In this document: one piece after another, positions 46,101-54,311 of the stretch | How positions within the stretch are numbered: position 1 is the stretch's first letter | Layout: each line of letters opens with the position of its first letter | Source of the DNA: Luteimonas suaedae | GTDB lineage: Bacteria; Pseudomonadota; Gammaproteobacteria; Xanthomonadales; Xanthomonadaceae | Length of the DNA: 64,000 nt | Reading direction: 5' to 3' | Assembly (NCBI RefSeq): GCF_008312895.1 | Contig: NZ_VSSP01000012.1 | Location: 1 to 64,000, forward strand | Translations under genes and position numbers: made by a program | Notes under the pieces: model-generated | The model's database searches: none | Seen by the model: the letters and a program-made list of their open reading frames with translations, nothing else | What the model was told of the DNA's origin: nothing

Positions 46101-47345
46101 CTATGGCCGACGCAGCGCCGGCGCCAACGTCTCCGGATCGCCGTCGTTCGGCGCCGGCTCGACACCGAGCAGCCGCGCCAGCAGCGCGTAGACGTCGACA
46201 TTGTCGAACGCCGGCAGGGTGACGCCGCTGCGGAATGCCGGGCCCTGCGCGATGAAGATCGCGCGCATCGACGGCAGCGCGGGATCGAATCCGTGCGAGC
46301 CGCGCATGCCGCCGGGCCGTCGCGCCAGGGACTCGCGCGGGATCGCATCCCAGCCTTCGTGCATCTGGCACACGATCGGCGGAATCCGCGGGTGGCTGCC
46401 GTAGTGCCAGCGCGCCGGCAGCTCGTGCTTGCGCCAGCAGTCGTAGCGATCGTGCGCACCGAGCAGCGCCGCCTCGGCCTGTGCCTGGCGCTCCGGCCGC
46501 GGGCGGAATCCGAGCACCTGGCCATGGCTGATCGCCTCCGCGTCGATGGGATCGACCATGTCCTCCACCGCCACCACCTGCCCCTCCGGCACTTCGGCCA
46601 TGCCGTGGTCGGAAACGACGACCAGGTTCACCCGCTGCTGCAGGCCGCCTTCGGCGATGCCCGCGAGCAGTCGCCCGATCGCGGCGTCGACCTCGCGCAG
46701 GGTCGCGCGCAACTGCGCCGAACGCGGCCCGTGCGCGTGTCCGGCGCTGTCGGGATGTTCGAAGTACAGCGTCGCCAGGCGCGGACGCGTGGCGTTCGGT
46801 TCCGCCAGCCAGCCGAGCACGCGCGCCACCCGCTCGTCCATCGACAGGGTGGCGTCGAACAGGTTCCAGCGCGTCGGCCGCACGCCCTGCACGGGCGCCT
46901 CGCTGCCGGGCCAGAACAGCGTCGCGGTGGGCAGGCCGGCATTCTCGGCGGTGACCCACAACGGCTCGCCCTGCCACCAGGCGGTGTTGCCGACGGCATC
47001 GCGATCGCTGAGCCGAAACCAGCCCAGCGCGTCCGTCTGCATGGTGTTGTGAATCAGCCCGTGCCGGTCCGGCCGCAACCCGGTGACCAGCGTGTAGTGG
47101 TTGGGAAAGGTGAGCGAGGGATAGGAAGGGCGCATCCATTGCGCGCGCACGCCCTCGCGCGCCATGCGATCGAGGTGGGGAGTGTCGCCGCGACCGAGCA
47201 TGTCCGGGTGCACGCCGTCGAGCGAGACCAGCAGCAGGGTCGGCCTGGCGTCCGCGACCGTCGCCGGTAACGTCGGCGGCGAGGAGGCGCAGGCGGCGAG
47301 CAGCAGCCACAGCGGAACGAAGAGGAGGGGGTGCAGGCGTGACAT
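46101..47345 (-). CDS. Alkaline phosphatase superfamily (nucleotide pyrophosphatase-like) lipoprotein
   Basis: A 414-residue predicted lipoprotein (MSRLHPLLFVPLWLLLAAC, lipobox Cys19) of the type I phosphodiesterase/nucleotide pyrophosphatase family. Metal-binding and catalytic signs: LLVSLDGVHPDML (Asp), PSLTFPNHYTLVTG (Thr nucleophile), FEHPDSAGHAHGP (Asp, His), VVVSDHGM (Asp, His) and GSHGFDP (His). It should hydrolyse phosphodiester or pyrophosphate bonds in the periplasm. The start chosen directly precedes the signal; the ribosome site is weak and the frame is open upstream. Confidence 0.9.
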   Translation of the reverse strand: MSRLHPLLFVPLWLLLAACASSPPTLPATVADARPTLLLVSLDGVHPDMLGRGDTPHLDRMAREGVRAQWMRPSYPSLTFPNHYTLVTGLRPDRHGLIHNTMQTDALGWFRLSDRDAVGNTAWWQGEPLWVTAENAGLPTATLFWPGSEAPVQGVRPTRWNLFDATLSMDERVARVLGWLAEPNATRPRLATLYFEHPDSAGHAHGPRSAQLRATLREVDAAIGRLLAGIAEGGLQQRVNLVVVSDHGMAEVPEGQVVAVEDMVDPIDAEAISHGQVLGFRPRPERQAQAEAALLGAHDRYDCWRKHELPARWHYGSHPRIPPIVCQMHEGWDAIPRESLARRPGGMRGSHGFDPALPSMRAIFIAQGPAFRSGVTLPAFDNVDVYALLARLLGVEPAPNDGDPETLAPALRRP

Positions 47346-47517
47346 GGGCGCGCATGATACGGCGCCTTCATGACAGCCGCGTCCGGGCCCCATGCCGCCG
47401 CCCACCATGGATGACGGCGCTCTGAACGGGCGGACCGTTAGGCACGTGCCCGCCACCGCACGCAGGCGTATTCTCGACGCAGTGGCAACCTGCCACGCAT
47501 CCGGACGAGGTCTCGCC

Positions 47518-47817
47518 ATGACACGTGTTCTGATCGCCGGCATGCTGCTCGGATTCGCCTTCGCCGCTGCTGCGCAGGACGTCGAGCCCGAGGAGCAGGC
47601 GGCATCCACCCGTACAGATCGCGCCAAGGCTTCCGAACCGTTCTGCATCCGCGAAACCGGCTCGCGCGTGATCGCCCACCGCAACGCCCGTACCAAGAAG
47701 GAGCGCGCCGACTGCGTGGCGTCGGGCGGCCGTGTGTACACGCGCGAAGACATCGAGAGTACCGGCTCGGTCGATCTTGTCGACGCGCTGCGGCGGCTGG
47801 ATCCGTCGATCCGCTGA
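47518..47817 (+). CDS. Small secreted protein resembling a TonB-receptor plug motif
   Basis: A 99-residue protein with a signal peptide (MTRVLIAGMLLGFAFAAAAQ) and a GAGGT ribosome site. The mature part has two cysteines (EPFCIRETGSRVIAHR; ADCVASGGRVYTREDIESTG). The ending VYTREDIESTGSVDLVDALR, then RLDPSIR, is strikingly like the start of a TonB-dependent receptor plug domain, yet the protein stops there. It could be a stand-alone plug-like periplasmic protein or the relic of a receptor, but codon use looks normal and the signal is intact. I do not recognise a named family. Confidence 0.75.
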   Translation: MTRVLIAGMLLGFAFAAAAQDVEPEEQAASTRTDRAKASEPFCIRETGSRVIAHRNARTKKERADCVASGGRVYTREDIESTGSVDLVDALRRLDPSIR

Positions 47818-47821
47818 AGCG

Positions 47822-47888
47822 CAACGCGAGAAACGAGTGAAGAGGAGTGAGAAACGAGCAGGAGCGCTCTTCTCTCGTTTCCCACTCC
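47822..47888. repeat. Repeat D3 (gagaaacgag / tctcgtttc)
   Basis: Inverted gagaaacgag units and a tctctcgtttcccactc arm lie immediately after the small secreted-protein stop. Same family as D1 and D2. Confidence 0.75.
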
Positions 47889-47911
47889 GCGGCGGCATCG
47901 CCGCCGCCCAC

Positions 47912-48292
47912 TCACTCCTGTGCCGCGCCGGATCGGTTTTGGCGCAGCATGACCATGCCGGCGCGCACCTCGACCGCCACCGCGCGCAGCGCCTCTCCCC
48001 GGCAGGGCCCGGCCACGCATTGGCCGGCCGCCAGTTCGAAGCTGGCACCGTGGGCCGCGCACACCAGCAGGCCGTCCTTCGATTTCAGGAACTGCCCGGG
48101 CGCCCAGTCGAGCCGTCGGCCGGCATGCGGGCAGACGTTGAGCCAGGCACGCGCGGTGTCGCCGTCGCGATACAGCAGCAACGATTCGGGGACCCCGTCG
48201 ACCACCGCTTCGACCTCGCCGAAACCGCCGTCGGCAATCTGCGCGAGTGCGACCAGCGGCACGCCTGCCGGCGCTTGATTTAACGAAGTCAT
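47912..48292 (-). CDS. Rieske 2Fe-2S ferredoxin-like protein
   Basis: A 126-residue Rieske-fold protein. The cluster ligands are CPHAGRRLDW (Cys and His) and CAAHGASFEL (Cys and His), spaced as in NirD/dioxygenase ferredoxins. No membrane anchor or fused catalytic domain. The ATG at 48292 is preferred; an upstream start at 48358 would add 22 unrelated residues. It presumably shuttles electrons to an unknown oxygenase or reductase; none is adjacent. It diverges from the small membrane protein at 48416. Confidence 0.88.
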   Translation of the reverse strand: MTSLNQAPAGVPLVALAQIADGGFGEVEAVVDGVPESLLLYRDGDTARAWLNVCPHAGRRLDWAPGQFLKSKDGLLVCAAHGASFELAAGQCVAGPCRGEALRAVAVEVRAGMVMLRQNRSGAAQE

Positions 48293-48415
48293 TACATTCA
48301 GAGGCGGTTGGCGGCCGATACTGTCGGCATCGGCTCGATGCCGCATTGTCTCACGCACGTCATCACGTTCCGCGCGCCTGCCATTGGTTCGCGCGCCCTC
48401 CTAATTCGGGAAGCA

Positions 48416-48709
48416 ATGATCTCCAACTTCTTCAACACCTTGCACCTGCGCTACCGCGCCTCCGGCGTCTCCGCGGTCTTTTCGCCGCGCAAGCCGCGCC
48501 ACCCGCTGTTGCGACTGGCGTTCGGGCTGCTCGGCCTGGCGCTGCTGGCCGTGTTGCTGGTCTTCGGCGTCGTCATCGGCGCCGTCATGCTGACGGCGGG
48601 CCTGGCGATGCGCCTGCTGCGCCGACCCGAGCAACCGGATGCCGGGCGCCGGCGTCATGGCGCGCTCGACGGCGAATTCCGCATCATCGACAAGCCCCTG
48701 CTGCGCTGA
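48416..48709 (+). CDS. Small single-pass membrane protein, unknown
   Basis: A 97-residue protein with a basic N-terminus (HLRYRASGVSAVFSPRKPRH), one long hydrophobic segment (about residues 35-66: LAFGLLGLALLAVLLVFGVV) and a basic tail ending GEFRIIDKPLLR. The ATG at 48416 fits the domain layout. It sits 10 bp before the FAH-family gene. I know of similar unannotated proteins only in general terms and assign no function. Confidence 0.72.
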   Translation: MISNFFNTLHLRYRASGVSAVFSPRKPRHPLLRLAFGLLGLALLAVLLVFGVVIGAVMLTAGLAMRLLRRPEQPDAGRRRHGALDGEFRIIDKPLLR

Positions 48710-48719
48710 GGTTTCTCCC

Positions 48720-49436
48720 ATGACCGACGTGGTTCCGGCGCCCGCGGTGCCGCGCATCGCGGTGCGCGGTGGCGGCACCTTTCCGGTGCGACGCATCTAT
48801 TGCGTCGGCCGCAACTTCGCCGACCACGCACGGGAGATGGGCGCGCAGGCGCCGGCCTCGCCGGAGACCCGTGGGCAGCCAGTGTTCTTCATGAAGCCGG
48901 CCGATGCGATCGTCACCGACCGCAACGTGCCCTACCCGCCCGCTACCCGCGATCTGCATCACGAGGTCGAACTGGTGGTGGCGCTCGGCGCCGATGCGCC
49001 CGACGGCGACGACCTGGCCCTGGAGCGCGCGCAGGCATTGGTGTTCGGCTATGGCATCGGCCTGGACCTGACCCGCCGCGACCTGCAGGCCGCGGCCAAG
49101 GCCAAGGGCCTGCCCTGGGACACCGCCAAGGGCTTCGACCACTCCGCGCCGGTCAGCCGGCTGGTCGCGGCCGCCGAGTTCGGCGACCTCGGCGACCACA
49201 CGCTGTCGTTGCAGGTCAACGGCGAGATCCGCCAGCGCTCGCGTCTCGATGCGATGATCTGGAGCGTGCCGGAGATCCTGCACGAACTGTCGAAGCTGTA
49301 CGCGCTTCGCGCCGGCGACCTGGTGTTCATGGGCACCCCGGCCGGCGTCGCCGCCCTGCGGCCCGGCGACCGCTGTCACGCGGCACTCGACGACGTCATC
49401 GCACTGGACTGCGAGATCGTCCCTGCCCGGGTATAG
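48720..49436 (+). CDS. Fumarylacetoacetate hydrolase family protein
   Basis: A 238-residue FAH-fold enzyme, close in size to fumarylpyruvate hydrolase/YcgM-type C-C bond hydrolases or decarboxylases. YCVGRNFADHAREMG, FFMKPADAIV, HHEVELVVALG (metal-binding Glu pair EVE), GFDHSAPVS, DAMIWSVPEIL and DLVFMGTPAGVA are all family motifs. SD GAGGT. It acts in aromatic or keto-acid breakdown; the substrate cannot be told here because no pathway partners are adjacent. Confidence 0.92.
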   Translation: MTDVVPAPAVPRIAVRGGGTFPVRRIYCVGRNFADHAREMGAQAPASPETRGQPVFFMKPADAIVTDRNVPYPPATRDLHHEVELVVALGADAPDGDDLALERAQALVFGYGIGLDLTRRDLQAAAKAKGLPWDTAKGFDHSAPVSRLVAAAEFGDLGDHTLSLQVNGEIRQRSRLDAMIWSVPEILHELSKLYALRAGDLVFMGTPAGVAALRPGDRCHAALDDVIALDCEIVPARV

Positions 49437-49466
49437 TCGGCGCGTCCACCACCTGGAGACTGCGGC

Positions 49467-49886
49467 ATGGGCATGGTTTCGGAATTCAGGGAATTCGCGA
49501 TGCGCGGCAACGTCGTCGACCTCGCGGTCGGGGTCGTGATCGGTGCCGCGTTCGGCAAGATCGTCACCGCGCTGGTCGACCAGATCATCATGCCGCCGCT
49601 CGGGCTGCTGATCGGAGGCGTCGACTTCAGCGACCTGGTCATCACCTTGCGCGAGGCTACGATCGATGCCGCGGGCGAGACGGTCCCGGCGGTGGTGATC
49701 GGGATCGGCGAGTTCCTCAACGTGCTGCTACAGTTCGTCATCGTCGCCTTCGCCATCTTCCTGGTGGTCAAGGGCATCAACCGCCTCAAGCGCAAGCAGC
49801 AAGCGGAGGAGGCGCCGCCCGAGGCGACGCCGGAAGACGTGCTGCTGCTGCGCGAGATCCGCGATTCGCTGAAACAGACGTCGTAG
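49467..49886 (+). CDS. mscL: Large-conductance mechanosensitive channel MscL
   Basis: A 139-residue channel that opens under high membrane tension during osmotic downshock. The N-terminal helix [20 protein letters not shown] and TM1 with [20 protein letters not shown] are near-invariant. The periplasmic loop is followed by TM2 ([20 protein letters not shown]) and a cytoplasmic RLKRK cluster with the terminal helical bundle. Start MGMVSEF is typical. Confidence 0.97.
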   Translation: MGMVSEFREFAMRGNVVDLAVGVVIGAAFGKIVTALVDQIIMPPLGLLIGGVDFSDLVITLREATIDAAGETVPAVVIGIGEFLNVLLQFVIVAFAIFLVVKGINRLKRKQQAEEAPPEATPEDVLLLREIRDSLKQTS

Positions 49887-50019
49887 CGTCATCGACATGC
49901 ACGAACGCCGTTGCCGGCGCTCGCGACGTGGCGCGGCGGAGTCGTACCGCCCGGCGTCCACCACCGGAGCCGCGGCTGATAAGCTCGCGGCTTCGTTTTT
50001 TTGCCGCCGGAGTTCTTCC

Positions 50020-51423
50020 ATGCGTTTCGCGTCGCTGGTCCTCGCCCTCGCCCTTGTCGCACCTGCCAACGCACAGCAGCAGACTCGAATCCCCGACGAC
50101 GCGCTCACCCACGCGGCGCAGCTGCGCGAGCAGGCGCTGGCCGACGACACCGGCTGGAAGCTGATCGAATCGTTGACCACCGAAATCGGGCCGCGCCTGC
50201 CCGGTAGCGACGCGGACGCACGCGCGGTGGCCTGGGCCGAGAAGAAGTTCGCCGAACTCGGCTTCGACCGCGTCTGGACCGAGCCGGTCACCTTTCCGGC
50301 ATGGCAGCGGCGCAGCGAGCAGGCGCAGGTGCTCGGTGCGAACGCGCAACCGTTGCTGGTCACCGCGCTCGGCGGCAGCCCGGGCGGCGAGGTCGAGGCC
50401 GAAATCGTGCGCTTCGCCGATTTCGCCGCGCTCGAGGCCGCGCCCGAAGGCTCGCTGGCCGGCAAGATCGCGTTCCTCGACTACCGCATGGCGCGTACCC
50501 GCGACGGCAGCGGCTATGGCGATGCCGGGCCGATCCGCGGCCGCGGACCTTCCGTGGCCAGCAGCAAGGGCGCGGCCGGCTACCTGATGCGCTCGATCGG
50601 CACCAGTCCGCATCGGGTGGCGAACACCGGCATGACCCGCTTCGCCGACGGCGTCGAGCCGATTCCCGCGGCGGCGCTGTCGCTGATCGATGCCGACCAA
50701 CTCGGGCGCCTGCTCGAGCGCGGCCCGGTGCGGGTGCGGCTGGCGCTGGACTGCGGCTGGGACGGTGAATACACCTCGCAGAACGTGATCGGCGAAATCA
50801 CCGGACGCGAATCGCCGGAACAGGTGGTGGCGATCGGCGGGCATCTCGATTCCTGGGACCACGGCACCGGCGCGGTCGACGACGCGTCGGGGATCGGCAT
50901 CACCATGGCCGCGGGGCACCTGATCGGCCGGCTGCCACAGAAACCGAAGCGCAGCATCCGCGTGATCGCGTTCGCCAACGAGGAACAGGGCCTGATCGGC
51001 GCGCGCCAGTACGCCGAGCGCCACGCCGACGAGATCGCCGAGCATGTGATCGCCGCAGAGAGCGACTTCGGCGCCGGCCGGATCTACGGCTTCAACACCA
51101 GCGCACCCGACCACGCCAAGGCCGCCACCCGGCAGATCGCCGCGGCGCTGGCGCCGCTGGGGATCGAATACATGCCGGGAGAAGGCGGCCCCGGCCCGGA
51201 CTTCATCCCGCTGTCGCAGGCCGGCGGCGCCTGGGCGTGGCTGGCGCAGGACGGCACCGAATACTTCGACCTGCACCACAACGCCGACGACACCCTGGAC
51301 AAGGTCGATTCCGCGGCGGTGGCGCAGAACGTCGCGGCCTACGCGGTGTTCGCGTACCTGGCGGCGGAGGCGGAAGGCGATTTCGGCAGCGCGGCCGGCG
51401 CGTCGCAGGCACCCGCCGAGTAA
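50020..51423 (+). CDS. M28 family zinc aminopeptidase
   Basis: A 467-residue secreted metallopeptidase. The signal peptide is MRFASLVLALALVAPANA. A protease-associated (PA) insert lies at about residues 130-255 (GGEVEAEIVRFADF; SSKGAAGYLMRS). The M28 catalytic part holds the zinc ligands and catalytic Glu in IGGHLDSWDHGTGAVDDASG (His, Asp), FANEEQGLIG (Glu-Glu), ESDFGAGR (Asp) and FDLHHNADDTLDKVD (His). It would release N-terminal amino acids from peptides outside the cytoplasm. It lies just upstream of the lacI gene but is probably separate. Confidence 0.94.
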   Translation: MRFASLVLALALVAPANAQQQTRIPDDALTHAAQLREQALADDTGWKLIESLTTEIGPRLPGSDADARAVAWAEKKFAELGFDRVWTEPVTFPAWQRRSEQAQVLGANAQPLLVTALGGSPGGEVEAEIVRFADFAALEAAPEGSLAGKIAFLDYRMARTRDGSGYGDAGPIRGRGPSVASSKGAAGYLMRSIGTSPHRVANTGMTRFADGVEPIPAAALSLIDADQLGRLLERGPVRVRLALDCGWDGEYTSQNVIGEITGRESPEQVVAIGGHLDSWDHGTGAVDDASGIGITMAAGHLIGRLPQKPKRSIRVIAFANEEQGLIGARQYAERHADEIAEHVIAAESDFGAGRIYGFNTSAPDHAKAATRQIAAALAPLGIEYMPGEGGPGPDFIPLSQAGGAWAWLAQDGTEYFDLHHNADDTLDKVDSAAVAQNVAAYAVFAYLAAEAEGDFGSAAGASQAPAE

Positions 51424-51491
51424 GCTGCGGCAGGTGGCGCCGGCGGTCCGCCGGCGCCACCGCCGATCCGAGCCATCACGCCCGAACGAAG

Positions 51492-52541
51492 ATGCCCCAG
51501 CGCAATCGCCCCACCGGTGCTGCCGTAACCATCCTGGACGTCGCCAGGCACGCCGGCGTGTCGCCGATGACCGTTTCGCGGGTGATCAACGATCACCCTT
51601 ACGTCGGCGATACCATGCGCGAGCGCGTGCTGGCCTCGGTCAAGACGCTCGGCTATCGCCCCAACCTGGCGGGACGCTCGCTGCGCACCTCCGGTACCGC
51701 ACGCATCGGCGTGCTGTACAGCAATCCCAGCGCCGCCTATCTCAACCAGTTCATGCTCGGCATCCTGGAACAGAGCAGCCTCAGCGGCAGCCAGGTGCTG
51801 ATCGAGAAGTGCAGCGGCATCCGCAGCCAGCGCGCGGCGACCGGGCGCCTGCTCGAAGCCGGTGTCGACGGGGTGATCCTGCCGCCGCCGCTGTGCGACT
51901 CGCGGCGGACCATCGGTGAGCTCGACGCGACCCGAATTCCGGTCGTGGCCGTGGCCACCGGCGCGCCGATGGAGGGCGTCACCTCGGTGCGGATCGACGA
52001 CTACCAGGGCGCCCGCGCGATGACCCGTTACCTGCTCCAGCTCGGGCACCGCCGCATCGGCTTCATCAAGGGCGACCCCAAGCACACGCCCACCACGCTG
52101 CGTGCCGCGGCGTTCTTCGACGCCATGGCCGAGGCCGGCATCGAGGTCCCGCCCGACCACGTCGCCCAGGGCATGTTCACCTATCGCACCGGGCTCGCGG
52201 CCGCCGCGCAGCTGCTCGCGCTGCGACCGCGCCCGACCGCCATCTTCTCCAGCAACGACGACATGGCCGCGGCCGCCATGTCGGTCGCCCACGGCATGGG
52301 GCTGCACGTGCCCGACGACCTGACCGTCACCGGCTTCGACGACACGCCGGTGGCGACGACGATCTGGCCGGAGCTGACCACCGTGCACCAGCCGGTGGCC
52401 GCCATGGGCCGTTCCGCGGTCACGCTGATGCTCGACGAGATCCGCCGCAAGCGCGACGGCCGGCCCAAGGCCAATACCCATCAGGTGATGAAGTTCACCC
52501 TGGTCAAGCGCCAATCGTCTTCGCCGCCACGCCGCCGCTGA
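51492..52541 (+). CDS. LacI-family transcriptional regulator
   Basis: A 349-residue LacI/GalR regulator. The HTH is TILDVARHAGVSPMTVSRVI (residues 13-32), then the hinge helix PNLAGRSLRTSGTARIGVL. The periplasmic-binding-like effector domain contains GHRRIGFIKGDPKHTPT, AIFSSNDDMAAAAMSVAHGM and LTVTGFDDTPVA. It probably controls the sugar isomerase gene downstream and the TonB receptor, since palindromes of the TGGTAACGTTACCA type occur upstream of both. A sugar or sugar derivative is the expected inducer. Confidence 0.95.
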   Translation: MPQRNRPTGAAVTILDVARHAGVSPMTVSRVINDHPYVGDTMRERVLASVKTLGYRPNLAGRSLRTSGTARIGVLYSNPSAAYLNQFMLGILEQSSLSGSQVLIEKCSGIRSQRAATGRLLEAGVDGVILPPPLCDSRRTIGELDATRIPVVAVATGAPMEGVTSVRIDDYQGARAMTRYLLQLGHRRIGFIKGDPKHTPTTLRAAAFFDAMAEAGIEVPPDHVAQGMFTYRTGLAAAAQLLALRPRPTAIFSSNDDMAAAAMSVAHGMGLHVPDDLTVTGFDDTPVATTIWPELTTVHQPVAAMGRSAVTLMLDEIRRKRDGRPKANTHQVMKFTLVKRQSSSPPRRR

Positions 52542-52595
52542 CATCCCGCTCTTCGCCACGCATTCGGCGTCGCGCCGTGCGCATGACGGGACGTA

Positions 52596-52609
52596 TGGTA
52601 ACCTTACCA
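52596..52609. promoter_or_regulatory. Predicted LacI-family operator O1
   Basis: TGGTAACCTTACCA, symmetric except for its two central bases, lies 79 bp upstream of the AGE isomerase start and downstream of the lacI stop. It matches the operator form common for Xanthomonadaceae and Bacteroidetes-like carbohydrate LacI regulators. Companion sites are at 57401 and 58038. Confidence 0.75.
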
Positions 52610-52688
52610 GAAAGGCTGCCCGTGGCCGCTCCGGACCTCGCGCGCCGGGCCCGGGCAACCGGTTCACGCCCTTTTTCGGAGCGCATGC

Positions 52689-53894
52689 ATGACCCATCGC
52701 GAGTACGTCGCCGGCCGTCTGCTACCGGACTTCGAGTCCCGCGAGTTCCTGCTCAACCACGTCGCCGCCACCATGCGCTTCTATCACCCGCGCTGCATCG
52801 ATCCGGCGGGCGGATTCTTCCACTTCTTTCGCGACAACGGTGACATCTACGACCGCGGTACGCGGCACCTGGTCAGCAGCACGCGCTTCGTCTTCAATTA
52901 TTCGATGGCCTGGCAGGCGTTCGGCGACGATGCCTATCGCGCGGCCGTGCGCCATGGCATCGACTACCTGCGCCGCGCGCACCGTGATCCCGCCACCGGC
53001 GGCTATGCCTGGGAATTGCGCGACGGCGTCGCGACCGACGCCACCAATCATTGCTACGGCCTCGCCTTCGTCGTCCTCGCCTATGCCAAGGCGATCGAGG
53101 TCGGCATCAGGCCGGCGGCGAAATGGCTGGAGGAAACCTGGGAACTGATGGAGCGCCGCTTCTGGGATCCGCGCCACGGCCTGTACGCGGACGAGGCTTC
53201 GCCGGACTGGAGCGTGCTGTCGCCCTACCGCGGGCAGAACGCCAACATGCACGCCTGCGAGGCCTGGCTCGCCGCTTATGAAGCCACGCGCGAACCGCGC
53301 TACCTCGAACGCGCGGCACTGCTGGCCGACAACATGGTCAACCGCCAGGCCGCGCTCGCCGGCGGCCTGGTCTGGGAGCACTACCGTCCCGACTGGACCG
53401 TGGACTGGGACTACAACCGCGGCGACCGCAGCAACATCTTTCGGCCCTGGGGCTTCCAGCCGGGCCACCAGACCGAGTGGGCCAAGCTGCTGCTGATCCT
53501 CGACCGCCACGCGCCGGCCGGATGGTACCTGCCGCGCGCGCAGGCGCTGTTCGACCGCGCCCTGGACATGTCCTGGGACGCCAGGCACGGCGGCATGGTC
53601 TACGGCAACGACCGCGACGGCGAATTCTACGACGACGACAAATACTTCTGGGTCCAGGCCGAGTCGATCGCCGCCGCCGCCCTGCTGGCGCAGCGCACCG
53701 GCGAGCCGCGCTACCGCGACTGGTACCGGCGCCTTTGGGAATACAGCTGGATGCATTTCGTCGACCACCGCCATGGCGCGTGGTTCCGCATTCTCTCGCG
53801 CGACAACCGCAAGTACGACGACCTGAAGAGCCCCGCCGGCAAAACCGACTATCACACCATGGGCGCCTGCCACGAAGTGCTGCGGGCGATGTAG
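52689..53894 (+). CDS. AGE family epimerase/isomerase (mannose isomerase-like)
   Basis: A 401-residue (alpha/alpha)6-barrel enzyme of the N-acylglucosamine 2-epimerase superfamily, likely mannose-fructose isomerase or a related aldose-ketose isomerase. Marker segments are RHLVSSTRFVFNYSMAWQAF, ATNHCYGLAFVVLAYAKAIE (His), GQNANMHACEAWLAAYEAT, FRPWGFQPGHQTEWAKLLL (His) and KTDYHTMGACHEVL (His). It follows lacI with an operator in between. The isomerase reaction is inferred from the family; the physiological sugar may be the one imported by the TonB receptor. Confidence 0.92.
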   Translation: MTHREYVAGRLLPDFESREFLLNHVAATMRFYHPRCIDPAGGFFHFFRDNGDIYDRGTRHLVSSTRFVFNYSMAWQAFGDDAYRAAVRHGIDYLRRAHRDPATGGYAWELRDGVATDATNHCYGLAFVVLAYAKAIEVGIRPAAKWLEETWELMERRFWDPRHGLYADEASPDWSVLSPYRGQNANMHACEAWLAAYEATREPRYLERAALLADNMVNRQAALAGGLVWEHYRPDWTVDWDYNRGDRSNIFRPWGFQPGHQTEWAKLLLILDRHAPAGWYLPRAQALFDRALDMSWDARHGGMVYGNDRDGEFYDDDKYFWVQAESIAAAALLAQRTGEPRYRDWYRRLWEYSWMHFVDHRHGAWFRILSRDNRKYDDLKSPAGKTDYHTMGACHEVLRAM

Positions 53895-54311
53895 CCACCA
53901 CCCGAGATCCCCCGTGACCTCCTCTCTTGATCGCATCTTGCCGATCGACGCTGGACGCCCGGTTAGACGCGGATAAAGCGCACTTTTTTTGATCGTTTGA
54001 TCCGTGTCCAAAGAAGACTTTTTTAAAGATGGTCCGTGAACGGGAGGGAGCGATCCGCGGCAGCCCTTTTCCGCAGGCGAGCTCGCTCCCTCGGAACGGC
54101 CGGGGACCGCGGTGCGATCCACATCACCGAATCCGGCCGCCCAGGATGGGAGCAGCGCCAACAAAATGGCTGCGCCGGTAAAGCGCAGCCAAAGGTCCGG
54201 GGGGAGATGTCGGGCCGAGCGGCCCGGCCGGATCGCACCGCGCCGTGCGGGCGTAGCGGCGCCAATTCGCGCGGCCCGCCGCCATGCAGGACGACGGGTC
54301 GCGTGCAAGCG
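53895..54311. other. 417 bp gap between isomerase and TonB receptor 3' end
   Basis: The gap starts with an AT-rich stretch (53975-54030, with GATCGTTTGATC and T7/T6 runs) unlike the surrounding DNA; it could hold a terminator but no clean hairpin with U-tract is visible. On the minus strand at about 54120-54200 the frame reads LRFTGAAILLALLPSWAAGF, which looks like a signal peptide without a convincing start or downstream protein, possibly a decayed gene next to the receptor. I see no intact gene. Confidence 0.3.
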
